DNA of 40,266 nucleotides from an uncultured Phascolarctobacterium sp. (GTDB lineage Bacteria > Bacillota > Negativicutes > Acidaminococcales > Acidaminococcaceae), in NCBI GenBank assembly GCA_947629685.1, contig CANREP010000016.1:1-40266 (forward strand), given 5' to 3'. The stretch's first letter is position 1; every line of letters begins with the position of its first letter. Both the position numbers and the translations under genes were made by a program. Shown here one piece after another: positions 1 to 9,170 of this stretch. The notes under the pieces were generated by a model that searched no databases, was not told the DNA's origin, and saw nothing but the letters and a program-made list of their open reading frames with translations.

Positions 1-2775
1 TGCGTCGCCGCCGCGGTATTTTTCCAGCGCCATGTGCACGATTAGGCCGGTTATATAGGCAGGCAGCTGTCCGCCCTGTTCGCTCTCCGGCTCAACCGCA
101 GGCAGTCCCAGCTGCTGATAATAGTACCTGCGCTGACAGTACAGATATGTTTGCAGCGCCGTTGCCGAAAATATCCTGCGTCCAGAAGCAGCATACATTG
201 CCAGCGGCGCCGCTGCCTGCAGCATCGCCTCGTCCGGCCTTGTCTTTGCCGCAGGCTGTACCTGCCCGACAGCGTCTGGCAGAGTTTCTGCGTCTATCAC
301 AGTAAATTGTACCAGGCCGCTGTCTGCCAACATCTCTTTCAGGCTTCTAAACCAGCTTTCCGCGCTGCTTTCTTTATCCATACAGAAAGCGCCGGACATA
401 ATCAGCCTGTTTTTAGCCCTGGTCATTGCCACATAAAGCTGCCGCTTGCGTTCTTCTTTCTGAAGCAGCTGATCAATTTTCTTTAATTTCTGCAGTACGC
501 TGCTTTCCGCCATGCTGCCATCCGGCAGCACCGCCTTGATGCCCAGCCCCAGCTGCGGCTGGAATCTGATTTCCGTTAAATCTCCTTGCGAGCCTGCGTC
601 CAGCATGGGCAGCAGCACCGTGCCGAATTCCAGTCCCTTAGATTTATGGATAGTCATAATCGTCACAGCGTCGTCGGCTTCTAAATTAGCCGCGGTTTCT
701 CGGGCGCCGGAAGCGATAAGTGCCGCGACATATTCCAGCCAGGAGGCCAGCGTCCCCTGTCTGCCGCTGCTGTATTCCGCCGCCAGACGGCGCAGCTTGA
801 CTGCATTAGCCAGTTTTGCTTTGCCGTTTTTCTGCAGCGAAAGGACTGCATCTATCTTAAGCAGCTCCCAGACCCGCTGCCACAGCTCCTGCAGCCCTAA
901 AAGGGCCGCATCCCGGCGCAGCTTTGTCAGCACTTCCCGCGCCCGCAGCAGCAACGGCCGCTGCGCTTCTTTCACAGCAGCCACGTCCGTTGTCATCAAA
1001 CTGTCCCACAAGCAAGCGTTGCCCTGCTGCAAAAAGAGTACTGTGATTGTTTCGTCATCCAGTCCAAAGTACGGCGAGCGCAGTACGCCTGCCAGTTCCA
1101 GGCTGTTATGCCTGTTGTGCAGCGCCCGCAGCAGATTGAGCAGGTCCAGTACTTCCTGCCGCGTGTAAAAGCCCCTGCCGTCGATAACCTGATAAGGTAC
1201 CTGCCGCGCCTCCAGCGCTTCGGTCAGCACGTCGCAGCGGGTCATGGCGCTCAGCAAGACCGCTATCTCGCCATAACTGGTACCGTCTGCGTGCAGCGCG
1301 GCAATGCGTTCAGCCACGGCTGCCGCTTCCAGCCGTCTTTTCTCCACTGCCTGTTCTTTAAGATACCCGGTCTGCATCAGTTCCGGCTTTTCTTCACTGA
1401 AAACGTGGGGATGCAGAGCCTCAAAAAAGATAGGCTCGTTGACGTCTACGCCTAAAAGACCGGCAAACACTTCGTTGCAGGCCGCCAGAATCGTATCGGC
1501 GGTACGGAAATTATCGTTCAGCGTTATTATCCTGCCGCCGCTGGCCTCGATGTCGCGCCGTACCTGGGCAAAGACGCTCACATCCGCCCCACGGAAACGA
1601 TAGATGGACTGCTTAGGATCGCCTACGACAAACAGCCGGCTGCCGCGCAGTTCCGTATGTGTGCCGCCGCACAGCAGGTAGACCAGCTGCTTCTGTTTCT
1701 CGTTGGTGTCCTGGAATTCATCCACCATGATATAACGGTATTTCTGCCGGTAAGCTTCACAGATACGCGGCTGTGTCTTGAGCAGGGCCAAAGCATAATT
1801 TTCCAGATCGTCAAAGTTCAAAAAATCAGCTTCCTGACGCTGCTGCTGTAAAAAAGCGGCAAAACCGGCGGCCACGCGCTGCCAGCTTTCCGCCAGCGGC
1901 AAAGCCGCCTTATCGGCGCAAATCAGTTCCAGCTGTTCATACAGCAGCCTGCTTTCCTTGACCAGCTCTTTCAGCCTGGTATTGGCAGCCAGTACGCCTG
2001 CATATGTCTTATAGGCAGCCATGTCTGCCGGGTCCTGACGGATACCTTCCAATACCTCGGTAAGATTTTCCGCCAGCAGCTGCAGCTGCTGCGCCTGTTT
2101 ACTGCCCCTGACCTCGTCGCGCCGCTCCGTCAGTTCCTGCAGCAGCAGGCAAAGCTTCTCCTTGACTTCGTCTTCCTGCCCGATATTTTCCCGGTAGCCG
2201 ACAACCGCGTCGGCGCACTCAGCTACTTCCGTCAGCTGCGGCAGCAGGCTCTGCAGCTGGCGCATGACGCCGAAAGCGCCGTAGGTTTCTGTCAGACGCT
2301 GCAAGTCTGCCTCCTGGTTGCGCAATCCCGTCAGAAAATATTTTTTCAGACAGTCTTCCACGAAACGGTCGCCTTCAAATTCGTCCGCCACCTGGAAAGA
2401 CGGGTCCAGCGCCGCTTCGACAGGGTTTTCTTTCAGGATACGGTTGCACAGGCTGTGAATCGTGGTAATCTGCGCACGTTCCAGCTCCTTGAGCTGCTGC
2501 CGCCAGAAGTTCCTGTTGGCCGCATCCGTATGCGCCAGCACGTCCATGCTGCGGCGCACTCTTTCTTTCATTTCTGCCGCGGCCTTACGGGTGAAGGTGA
2601 TGGCCAGTATCTCGCCGGCAGAAAGCTTCTGCCCCTGCTCCAGGCTGCGGCGCAAGATATACAAGAAACGCTCTACCAGCACACGGGTCTTGCCGCTGCC
2701 TGCGCCTGCAGACACCGCCACATTAGCATCTACAGTCGTAATCGCCTGCAGCTGCTGCGGGGTAAAATCAGCCAT
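1..2775 (-). CDS. addA: AddA, ATP-dependent helicase/nuclease subunit A (partial, 3' end outside window)
   Basis: This is the helicase subunit of the AddAB (RexAB) double-strand-break resection complex. It starts at ATG 2775, whose first bases overlap the addB stop by 8 nt, so the two are translationally coupled. Residues 23-30 read AGAGSGKT (Walker A), V351-DEFQDTN is the Walker B/motif II, and GDPKQSIYRFRGADV follows as motif III, all typical of UvrD-like superfamily 1A helicases. The frame is open for 925 codons to base 1, where it has just reached GLIVHMALE, resembling the conserved His segment that opens the C-terminal RecB-like nuclease domain. The nuclease Asp and Lys residues would lie outside the window. 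AddA is usually about 1,200 residues, so roughly a quarter is missing here only because the window ends. Confidence 0.97.
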   Translation of the reverse strand, partial: MADFTPQQLQAITTVDANVAVSAGAGSGKTRVLVERFLYILRRSLEQGQKLSAGEILAITFTRKAAAEMKERVRRSMDVLAHTDAANRNFWRQQLKELERAQITTIHSLCNRILKENPVEAALDPSFQVADEFEGDRFVEDCLKKYFLTGLRNQEADLQRLTETYGAFGVMRQLQSLLPQLTEVAECADAVVGYRENIGQEDEVKEKLCLLLQELTERRDEVRGSKQAQQLQLLAENLTEVLEGIRQDPADMAAYKTYAGVLAANTRLKELVKESRLLYEQLELICADKAALPLAESWQRVAAGFAAFLQQQRQEADFLNFDDLENYALALLKTQPRICEAYRQKYRYIMVDEFQDTNEKQKQLVYLLCGGTHTELRGSRLFVVGDPKQSIYRFRGADVSVFAQVRRDIEASGGRIITLNDNFRTADTILAACNEVFAGLLGVDVNEPIFFEALHPHVFSEEKPELMQTGYLKEQAVEKRRLEAAAVAERIAALHADGTSYGEIAVLLSAMTRCDVLTEALEARQVPYQVIDGRGFYTRQEVLDLLNLLRALHNRHNSLELAGVLRSPYFGLDDETITVLFLQQGNACLWDSLMTTDVAAVKEAQRPLLLRAREVLTKLRRDAALLGLQELWQRVWELLKIDAVLSLQKNGKAKLANAVKLRRLAAEYSSGRQGTLASWLEYVAALIASGARETAANLEADDAVTIMTIHKSKGLEFGTVLLPMLDAGSQGDLTEIRFQPQLGLGIKAVLPDGSMAESSVLQKLKKIDQLLQKEERKRQLYVAMTRAKNRLIMSGAFCMDKESSAESWFRSLKEMLADSGLVQFTVIDAETLPDAVGQVQPAAKTRPDEAMLQAAAPLAMYAASGRRIFSATALQTYLYCQRRYYYQQLGLPAVEPESEQGGQLPAYITGLIVHMALEKYRGGDA

Positions 2776-5755
2776 CTTCCTCACTCCTTTCTTCTGCCAA
2801 AAGGCCGATACGGCAGATATTTTTAAGCGGACAGAAAGCGTTGCAGTTTTTCTGCGGCCGCACGGAAAAATCACCGTGATAAATGCTTTCCACATAACCG
2901 GCCAGCAGTCTGCGGCAGAACTCCTCAAAGCTCTGCCAGGGCGCCTGCGTATCCGCAAATAATTTATCATTGACTTTAAAAGAGGTATTGCCAAGTTTTT
3001 CAAAAGCTATGCTGGCCTGACGCTTCGCCTGCTTCAATACCAGGTAGCCGCCTCCGGCCACGCGCTTATGCGGCTCCATAGCCGCTGCGGCCAAAAGATA
3101 GACCGGCAGCTGCAAATCCAGCCCTGCAGCCAAATCGCTGCCAGACGGCGCTGCAGAACGCTTGTAGTCGGTAATAAAAAGCCTGCTGCCGTCGCTGTCG
3201 ATGCGGTCGATACGTCCCTCCAGATGTACCTGGCTGCCGTCGCTCAGTTCCAGCGGCAGCCCAGTTCCCTCTGCCCGCCGGAAGCTTAGTTCCGTAGCGC
3301 AGGGGACAAACTCTTCCCACTGCTGCTGCTCGCCATATTCATATTGCAGCCACTGCAGCAGCAGGTTTTTCATCCGCCGCGCTTCTGACTGCCAGAAGAC
3401 ATTGCTGCCGGCAGCGTGCTTTTCTGCATAAGCGGCGAAAACGGCGTCAAAATCAGCCAAAAGTTCTTGCTGCAGCAGTTCTGGCGCATATTTGCCCAGC
3501 TTTTCGTGCAGATGCCTACCGACAAATCTTGCCAGGACTTCGTGCAGCAGCGAGCCTTCATCTGCCGGCTCCAGATTTTCGCTTTTTTCTTCGCTGCCGC
3601 TCTCGCCCCAGATATACTGGCCCAAAAAGCTGAACGGGCAGGCAGCGTACACTTCCAACCGCGAAGCGCTGAACGTGCGTCCTGCTTTCCTGCTCACCTG
3701 TTTTTGCAGCGCGGCGTCATGCAGCCTGCCGTTATACAAATCGCAGCCTGCGCGCAGCTCATCGGCAGCAGCAGCCGCTACCGTACCTGCGCCTGCCGCC
3801 TGCTGCAGCCATTCAGTCTCCCAATGCTCTGCCGCCAGTAAAAGCTCAGCCAGAGAGGCCGGCTCTTTCACCGGCTCCGTGATAACCGCATTGCTGAACA
3901 GCTTGCACAGCTCATCCACATAAGCCGAAGCGCCTGCAGCATCGTCCTCATGCCAGGTAACGGTTAAATGCCCGGCACATTGAGCGGCGGCTACCGCAAA
4001 GAAATAATCGTCTTCCGCATAAGCCTGCGCCGTCGTCGGCATATCTATTCCTACAGCCGTCAGCTCGGCACGCTCCCGGTCGTCATAAAGCCAGTTTTCG
4101 CTGCTGCCGGCAGGGAACTCGCCTTCCCGCACGCCCATGAGGAAGACCTGCTCGTACTGTCTGCCCTGTACATTGACTACTTCAGATACCAGCACGCCGT
4201 CGGCACGGCCTTCCGCCAGGATAATTTCCGTCTCCCGGGCCGCTTCGGCAAGGATTTCCTGCAGCTGCGGCAGCGTCAGCATATTTTTTTCTAATCTGCA
4301 GGTCTTATAATCTTCAGTCAGCTGCCGGAAACAGTCCAGCAGCGCCTCCTGTGCCGCCAGACAGCTTTTGATGCCCGCCAGCGGCTGCTCGCCCTGCCGG
4401 TAACGTTCTCCCAGCAGCTGCGGCAGCCGCAAGTCGCTGATAAACTCCGTCAGCAGCGCCAGATAATCCGGCAGACAGCCGGAGGCAGGCAGCTCCTGTA
4501 GCAGCTGCTCCGTCCTAGTCAAAGCCGCGTCTTCACCGCCCGCCTGCAGCACATGGTAATCTTCCTGCAAGGCCGCGCCGGACATATAATATTTGTTCTG
4601 CCGCAGTTTCTGCACCTGTTCCGTATCGCTGCTGAAAATAATCTTACCCAGCTCCGAGCACAATAGCGACGCATATGCTTCCGCACCGCTGCGTCCGCCT
4701 CCCGCCGCTGCCAGCGCCAGGCCGATAAATTCCGTCAGCGGCTGTACTGCCAGCTGCGCCGTCTGCGCCAAAGAAACAGGGATGCCGTATTCATCGGCAA
4801 TCTGCCGGATACCGCTGTAATCGCGCAGGCTGCGCACTGCGACAAGGATGTCTTCCGCAGCTATGCCCTGCCGCAGCAGCTGTTTTACCCGGGTAAACGT
4901 CCAGCGTATCTCCTCTTCTCTGCTTTTAAAACGGCACAGGGTTATATTCTCCATAGGCTGCACATCGGCAGCAGTAAAAAGCTGACGGCCCAGATGACGC
5001 AGTCCCTCTTTCTGCGGCAGCTCCGGCGCATAACGCTCCACTTTGCAGAAACCTGCCAGCGCCGCATAAGTGTTTTCCGCCGCCTGGAAGACGCTTTCGC
5101 GCCCTGCTTCATACATCAGTCCCACGCTCAGCTGACAGTGCCTGCTCAGCGCCCGCAAAAATTCCAGCTGCAGCACGTCAAAACTGTAAAAATCGCTGAT
5201 ATAGATATACTTCCAGGGTATCTTTACCTGCTCGGCAGCCAGCACGCTTACAGCCAGACGATATTTACCCTCTAAGTCAAACCATTTATTGTTTTTCAGA
5301 TACTGACGGTACAGCACATACAACTCGGCCAGTTCTCTATCCTTTTCGCCGCCGCGTTCTGTCAGCGCAGTATGTATCTGCTGCTCCGTAGCGCCGCTGC
5401 GCGACAGCTGCCCCAAAACCGAAGCTGCCGCTTTGACAAAGCCTTTCTTGCCCGTCAGCCGCCGGAAATATTCCAGCTGCGACTTATTGCCCAGGTATTC
5501 CAGCAGATCGCGCGTAATCAGCTCCTGGCTGCGCCTGTTGATTTCGTCCAGATAGACGTAGCCGTTGCTGTTTAAAATTGTTGATGCCAGCTCATCGATA
5601 CCGCCGCAGTTGACGGCAGCTTCTTTCTGCGCCTGCAGCCGCAGCTGTCTGTTGGGCAGCACCAGGATGCTGTCCTCATAATCTTGCTGCCCCATCTGTT
5701 CATAAAAAAGCCTGCGGGCCGTACAGCCCAGCGGCACACAGTATAATACAGCCAT
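2768..5755 (-). CDS. addB: AddB, ATP-dependent helicase/nuclease subunit B
   Basis: AddB is the second nuclease subunit of AddAB and partners the adjacent addA product. The C-terminal PD-(D/E)XK nuclease shows GRIDRID followed by D863-Y-K865. Cysteines C706, C971, C975 and C981 fit the iron-sulfur staple that wraps this nuclease, although the last three are spaced C-x3-C-x5-C, where Bacillus AddB has C-x2-C-x5-C as I recall it. The N-terminal segment CVPLGCTARRLF sits where the Walker A loop should be but lacks GK[ST], so ATPase activity is doubtful, as in RexB-type proteins. The frame is open to a TTG at 5770, but GGAGGT lies 5 nt upstream of ATG 5755, which gives a 995-residue protein. It is the first gene of an addB-addA operon. 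Confidence 0.96.
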   Translation of the reverse strand: MAVLYCVPLGCTARRLFYEQMGQQDYEDSILVLPNRQLRLQAQKEAAVNCGGIDELASTILNSNGYVYLDEINRRSQELITRDLLEYLGNKSQLEYFRRLTGKKGFVKAAASVLGQLSRSGATEQQIHTALTERGGEKDRELAELYVLYRQYLKNNKWFDLEGKYRLAVSVLAAEQVKIPWKYIYISDFYSFDVLQLEFLRALSRHCQLSVGLMYEAGRESVFQAAENTYAALAGFCKVERYAPELPQKEGLRHLGRQLFTAADVQPMENITLCRFKSREEEIRWTFTRVKQLLRQGIAAEDILVAVRSLRDYSGIRQIADEYGIPVSLAQTAQLAVQPLTEFIGLALAAAGGGRSGAEAYASLLCSELGKIIFSSDTEQVQKLRQNKYYMSGAALQEDYHVLQAGGEDAALTRTEQLLQELPASGCLPDYLALLTEFISDLRLPQLLGERYRQGEQPLAGIKSCLAAQEALLDCFRQLTEDYKTCRLEKNMLTLPQLQEILAEAARETEIILAEGRADGVLVSEVVNVQGRQYEQVFLMGVREGEFPAGSSENWLYDDRERAELTAVGIDMPTTAQAYAEDDYFFAVAAAQCAGHLTVTWHEDDAAGASAYVDELCKLFSNAVITEPVKEPASLAELLLAAEHWETEWLQQAAGAGTVAAAAADELRAGCDLYNGRLHDAALQKQVSRKAGRTFSASRLEVYAACPFSFLGQYIWGESGSEEKSENLEPADEGSLLHEVLARFVGRHLHEKLGKYAPELLQQELLADFDAVFAAYAEKHAAGSNVFWQSEARRMKNLLLQWLQYEYGEQQQWEEFVPCATELSFRRAEGTGLPLELSDGSQVHLEGRIDRIDSDGSRLFITDYKRSAAPSGSDLAAGLDLQLPVYLLAAAAMEPHKRVAGGGYLVLKQAKRQASIAFEKLGNTSFKVNDKLFADTQAPWQSFEEFCRRLLAGYVESIYHGDFSVRPQKNCNAFCPLKNICRIGLLAEERSEEDG

Positions 5756-5828
5756 TTTTACCTCCGTCAAAACACTTTATCTTATTATTGTATCATAAAT
5801 GCATCGTTTATTTGCAGATCAGGTAAAA

Positions 5829-5854
5829 GAAAAAACGCTGCCGTAAAGGCAGCG
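5829..5854 (-). terminator. Intrinsic terminator after glyS
   Basis: A 7-bp stem CGCTGCC/GGCAGCG (5836-5842 with 5848-5854) with a 5-nt loop is followed on the minus strand by six U residues (5835-5830). It closes the glyQ-glyS transcript. A T-run on the other side (5856-5860) could also let it work on plus-strand transcripts. Confidence 0.85.
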
Positions 5855-5875
5855 CTTTTTCAGCAAATTATAATC

Positions 5876-8023
5876 TTATTGTACGATATAGCCCAAATCG
5901 CCTACAGCATGGGTAATATCCTTAACTGCGGACAGGAGAGCCAGACGGTTGTTTTTAATCTTTTCATCGTTATCCATAACCATGACGTCTTCAAAGAACT
6001 GGTTAACGGGAGCGATCAGACGGCAGGACAGTTTGAGCACTGCCGCATAATCAAATTTAACGGTGGCAGCCAGCAGCTCGCTGTTGAGAGCAACGACTGC
6101 ATCATGCAGCGCTTTTTCAGATTCGTGCTGGAACAGGCCGGTATTGATAGCAGTCTCCTCTTCAATCTTCTTGCAGAGGTTAGCCACACGGGTTGCAGCC
6201 TGGATCAGCGCTTCTGCTTCCGTCTCTGCCACAAAATCGTTCAGAGCACGGGCACGCATATACAGGTCGGCAATATCGTCGTTGCGTTTTTCTGCCAGTA
6301 CTGCGTCCACTACGTCGTAGCGCATACCCTGTTCGATCATCATATTTTTCAGACGCTGTCTGATAAATTCCATAATCTGGGGCACCAGCTGACCAGTCTG
6401 TTCGGACGGGATATTCAGCAGATACAGCATACCTGCCAGCAGTTTGAGCATGGACAGATGATAGTTGCCGTCGATGATGATATTGATAACGCCGAGAGCC
6501 TGACGGCGCAGCGCATATGGATCCTGAGAGCCGGTAGGAGCCAGTCCGCGGGAGAAGGTAGCGGCAATGTTGTCCAGCTTGTCGGCAATGCCTACGATAC
6601 GGCCGATATGGCTTGCAGGCAATTCGTCACCGGCAAAACGCGGCAGATAATGTTCGTAAATGCCCTGTGCTACAGCCGGAGCTTCGCCGTCCAGTTTGGC
6701 ATATTCGCGGCCCATTACGCCCTGCAGTTCGGTAAATTCGATTACCATGCCGGTAACAAGGTCAGTCTTGCACAAAAGGGCGGTGCGGTCAAGTTTATCT
6801 TTGTCAACCTTGATATTAAGACCGAAAGCAATCATGTCGGCAGCTTTTACCAGACGGCTGCTCTTATCGTACATATTGCCCAAGCCTTCCTGGAAGGAAA
6901 CAGTTTTGAGTTTTTCCAGACGGTCTTCCAATTTCAGCTTACGGTCTTCATTGAAGAAGAATTCAGCGTCGCTGAGACGTGCGCGCAGCACGCGTTCATT
7001 ACCGTGAGCAACTATGTCCAGATGTTTTTTGCCGCCGTTGCGGACGGTGATAAATTTATTCATCAGGCTGCCGTCTTCATTGAGCACCGGGAAATAACGC
7101 TGATGCTCGCGCATCGGGGTGATGATGCATTCTTTCGGCAGGCTGAGGAATTTTTCTTCAAATTTGCCGCACAGCGCGGTCGGCCATTCAACCAGATAGT
7201 TTACTTCTTCCAGCAGATCTTCGTCGATTTCGGCTCTGCCGCCTTCAGCCACAGCCAGGTCGGCAACCTGCTGACGGATCAGTTCGCGGCGTGCGTCCTG
7301 GTCTACCATGACGAAATGATCGTATAATACCTGTTCGTAAACATCGGCATTGGCAATTTCTACTGCGCCCTGGGTGCCGATAACGGCAGAAGCTACGGTG
7401 TTGGTAACCTTGCTGGCAACTTTTTCCAAAAAGCCCTGCGCATCCTTAGCGTCGGTAATGGACGGAGTCAGGAAACGGTGGCCGCGGGAATATCTGCCGG
7501 ATTTTACGCCGGTAATCTCCACGGGGATGATTTTTTCACCGAACAGCGCAACCAGCCAGCGGATAGGACGTACGAATCTGAAATCATGGTCAGCCCAGCG
7601 CATGTTTTTCGGGAAGTTGAGAGAAGTAAGGATGTCCATCAAAAGTCCGGGCAAAAGCTCCAGAACGGGTTTGCCGGCCAGATGTTTTACTGCATAAACA
7701 TATTCGCCGCGAACTTCGAGAGCGCTTACATCCACGCCCTGGCCGCGGGCAAAGCCCATAGCAGCTTTGGTAGGTTCGTTGTTGACGAAAGCAATCTTCA
7801 CGGACGGGCCTTTGGCTTCTACTACGCTGTCGGCCTGCGCTTCTGCCACGCCGGAAGCGATAAAGGTCATGCGGCGGGGAGTGCCGTATACTTTGACAGC
7901 TTCAAAGGGGATGCGCAGCTCGTCCATCTTCTTTTCTGCCAGTTCCTGTAACTGTTTTAAGATACCGGGCATAAACTTTGCCGGGATTTCTTCAGTGCCT
8001 ATTTCAAATAATAATTTTTCCAT
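5876..8023 (-). CDS. glyS: Glycyl-tRNA synthetase beta subunit
   Basis: This is the beta subunit of the bacterial alpha2beta2 glycyl-tRNA synthetase, which carries the tRNA-recognition and HD-like domains. The 715-residue length is normal for the family (about 690-720). The start [17 protein letters not shown] is the highly conserved GlyS N-terminus. Further landmarks are the RYSRGHRFL segment and the C-terminal anticodon-binding part with FFEDVMVM near the end. The ATG at 8023 shares one base with the glyQ stop (TAATG), so translation is coupled to glyQ and 1:1 production of subunits is expected. Transcription is controlled by the T-box upstream of glyQ. Confidence 0.97.
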   Translation of the reverse strand: MEKLLFEIGTEEIPAKFMPGILKQLQELAEKKMDELRIPFEAVKVYGTPRRMTFIASGVAEAQADSVVEAKGPSVKIAFVNNEPTKAAMGFARGQGVDVSALEVRGEYVYAVKHLAGKPVLELLPGLLMDILTSLNFPKNMRWADHDFRFVRPIRWLVALFGEKIIPVEITGVKSGRYSRGHRFLTPSITDAKDAQGFLEKVASKVTNTVASAVIGTQGAVEIANADVYEQVLYDHFVMVDQDARRELIRQQVADLAVAEGGRAEIDEDLLEEVNYLVEWPTALCGKFEEKFLSLPKECIITPMREHQRYFPVLNEDGSLMNKFITVRNGGKKHLDIVAHGNERVLRARLSDAEFFFNEDRKLKLEDRLEKLKTVSFQEGLGNMYDKSSRLVKAADMIAFGLNIKVDKDKLDRTALLCKTDLVTGMVIEFTELQGVMGREYAKLDGEAPAVAQGIYEHYLPRFAGDELPASHIGRIVGIADKLDNIAATFSRGLAPTGSQDPYALRRQALGVINIIIDGNYHLSMLKLLAGMLYLLNIPSEQTGQLVPQIMEFIRQRLKNMMIEQGMRYDVVDAVLAEKRNDDIADLYMRARALNDFVAETEAEALIQAATRVANLCKKIEEETAINTGLFQHESEKALHDAVVALNSELLAATVKFDYAAVLKLSCRLIAPVNQFFEDVMVMDNDEKIKNNRLALLSAVKDITHAVGDLGYIVQ

Positions 8024-8904
8024 TATTTATTTTCCCCCTTTTTCAAGAGCGGGAAGCCCAATTTTTCACGCTGTTCTACATAAGCGGCAGCGCACAGACG
8101 CGCCATGGCGCGCACGCGGCCGATATAGGCTGTACGTTCGCTTACGCTGATAGCGCCGCGGGAATCCAGCAGGTTGAAGGTATGAGAGCATTTCAGTACG
8201 TAATCATAAGCGGGGCGGATATAACCCAATTCGATAACGCGTTTAGCTTCTGCTTCATATTTATCGAACAAATCGAATAACAAATCAGTATCGGCAACCT
8301 GGAAGTTATAGTAGGACTGCTCCACTTCGTTGCTGTGGAAAACGTCGCCGTAGGTAACGCCGTCAACCCATTCAACGTCGAATACATTTTCTACGCCCTG
8401 AATATACATGGCCAGACGTTCCAGACCATAGGTGATTTCTACGGTTACAGGTTTTACGTCGATGCTGCCAACCTGCTGGAAGTAAGTAAACTGAGTGATT
8501 TCCATACCATCCAGCCATACTTCCCAGCCCAGACCCCAGGCGCCCAGAGTCGGAGATTCCCAGTTATCCTCTACGAAACGGATATCGTGTTCTTCCTGAC
8601 GGATACCCAGCTCAGCCAGACTCTGCAGATAAAGCTCCTGGATATTTTCCGGGGAGGGTTTTACAATGACCTGGAACTGATGATGCTGGAACAGACGGTT
8701 GGGGTTGTCGCCGTAACGTCCGTCAGCAGGACGGCGGGACGGCTCCACATACGCTACGCGCCAGGGTTCCGGTCCCAGTACGCGCAGGAAGGTGGACGGG
8801 TTCATCGTGCCCGCGCCTTTTTCAATGTCGTAGGGCTGCGCCATGATGCAATTCTGCTCAGCCCAGAATTTCTGCAGTTTCAAAATAATCGTTTGAAAAT
8901 TCAT
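8023..8904 (-). CDS. glyQ: Glycyl-tRNA synthetase alpha subunit
   Basis: This is the catalytic class II alpha subunit of glycyl-tRNA synthetase. The 293-residue product begins [19 protein letters not shown], the standard GlyQ start, and contains [28 protein letters not shown] and [10 protein letters not shown], which belong to the glycyl-adenylate site. The frame stays open upstream into the leader RNA, but GGAGG is 6 nt before ATG 8904 and family alignment supports this start; the longer 43-residue extension is leader translated in silico. It forms a two-gene operon with glyS and is preceded by a glycine-type T-box with a terminator. Confidence 0.97.
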   Translation of the reverse strand: MNFQTIILKLQKFWAEQNCIMAQPYDIEKGAGTMNPSTFLRVLGPEPWRVAYVEPSRRPADGRYGDNPNRLFQHHQFQVIVKPSPENIQELYLQSLAELGIRQEEHDIRFVEDNWESPTLGAWGLGWEVWLDGMEITQFTYFQQVGSIDVKPVTVEITYGLERLAMYIQGVENVFDVEWVDGVTYGDVFHSNEVEQSYYNFQVADTDLLFDLFDKYEAEAKRVIELGYIRPAYDYVLKCSHTFNLLDSRGAISVSERTAYIGRVRAMARLCAAAYVEQREKLGFPLLKKGENK

Positions 8905-8928
8905 TTTCTGCCTCCTATTTCCTGTTAC

Positions 8929-8978
8929 AAAAACGAAAATCTCCGTCTCTGTAACAAATATGTTACAGGGACGGAGAT
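8929..8978 (-). terminator. T-box regulated terminator hairpin
   Basis: The leader ends in a long hairpin: 8939-8955 pairs with 8962-8978 around a 6-nt loop with one mismatch, and a T-rich run (8938-8929) follows on the minus strand. The T-box sequence just upstream can form the competing antiterminator, so this hairpin should form when tRNA-Gly is charged. Confidence 0.88.
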
Positions 8979-9135
8979 GTACACTCCGCGGTTCCACCCT
9001 GCTTGACTGCTGTAATAATGCAATCCGCCTCAAGCAATATTTATTTACGGCTCCAAAGCGCCTTCACCCGCTGTCGCCGGCTTGCACCGTCCCGGCTCGC
9101 TTGTCTTGCAGGCTACTCCTCTTCTTCATAGCTTA
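8929..9135 (-). ncRNA. Glycine T-box riboswitch leader of glyQS
   Basis: The minus strand carries the T-box consensus AGGGTGGAACCGCGG at 9001-8987, followed by the terminator hairpin. Upstream is a stem I with the apical loop motif GGTGCAAG between GCCGG/CCGGC arms, and on its 3' side GTGAA-GGC, where GGC (glycine codon) is the likely specifier. Uncharged tRNA-Gly would pair with the specifier and with the T-box bulge to stabilise the antiterminator and switch on glyQ and glyS. The specifier assignment is read by eye and not from a covariance model. Confidence 0.9.
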
Positions 9136-9141
9136 AACTCA

Positions 9142-9170
9142 AATATAGCAGAATCAATCTATTTTGTCAA
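9142..9170 (-). promoter_or_regulatory. Consensus sigma-70 promoter of the glyQS T-box leader
   Basis: TTGACA (9170-9165) and TATATT (9147-9142) are separated by exactly 17 bp on the minus strand, with a predicted start near 9135. The -35 box begins one base after the recO stop codon. Confidence 0.85.

Noticed and set aside
5879-7327. Plus-strand open frame of 482 codons
   Set aside because: Antisense shadow of glyS, with no ribosome binding site and no recognisable domain. Similar long antisense frames over dnaK, dnaJ and ftsZ were dropped for the same reason.
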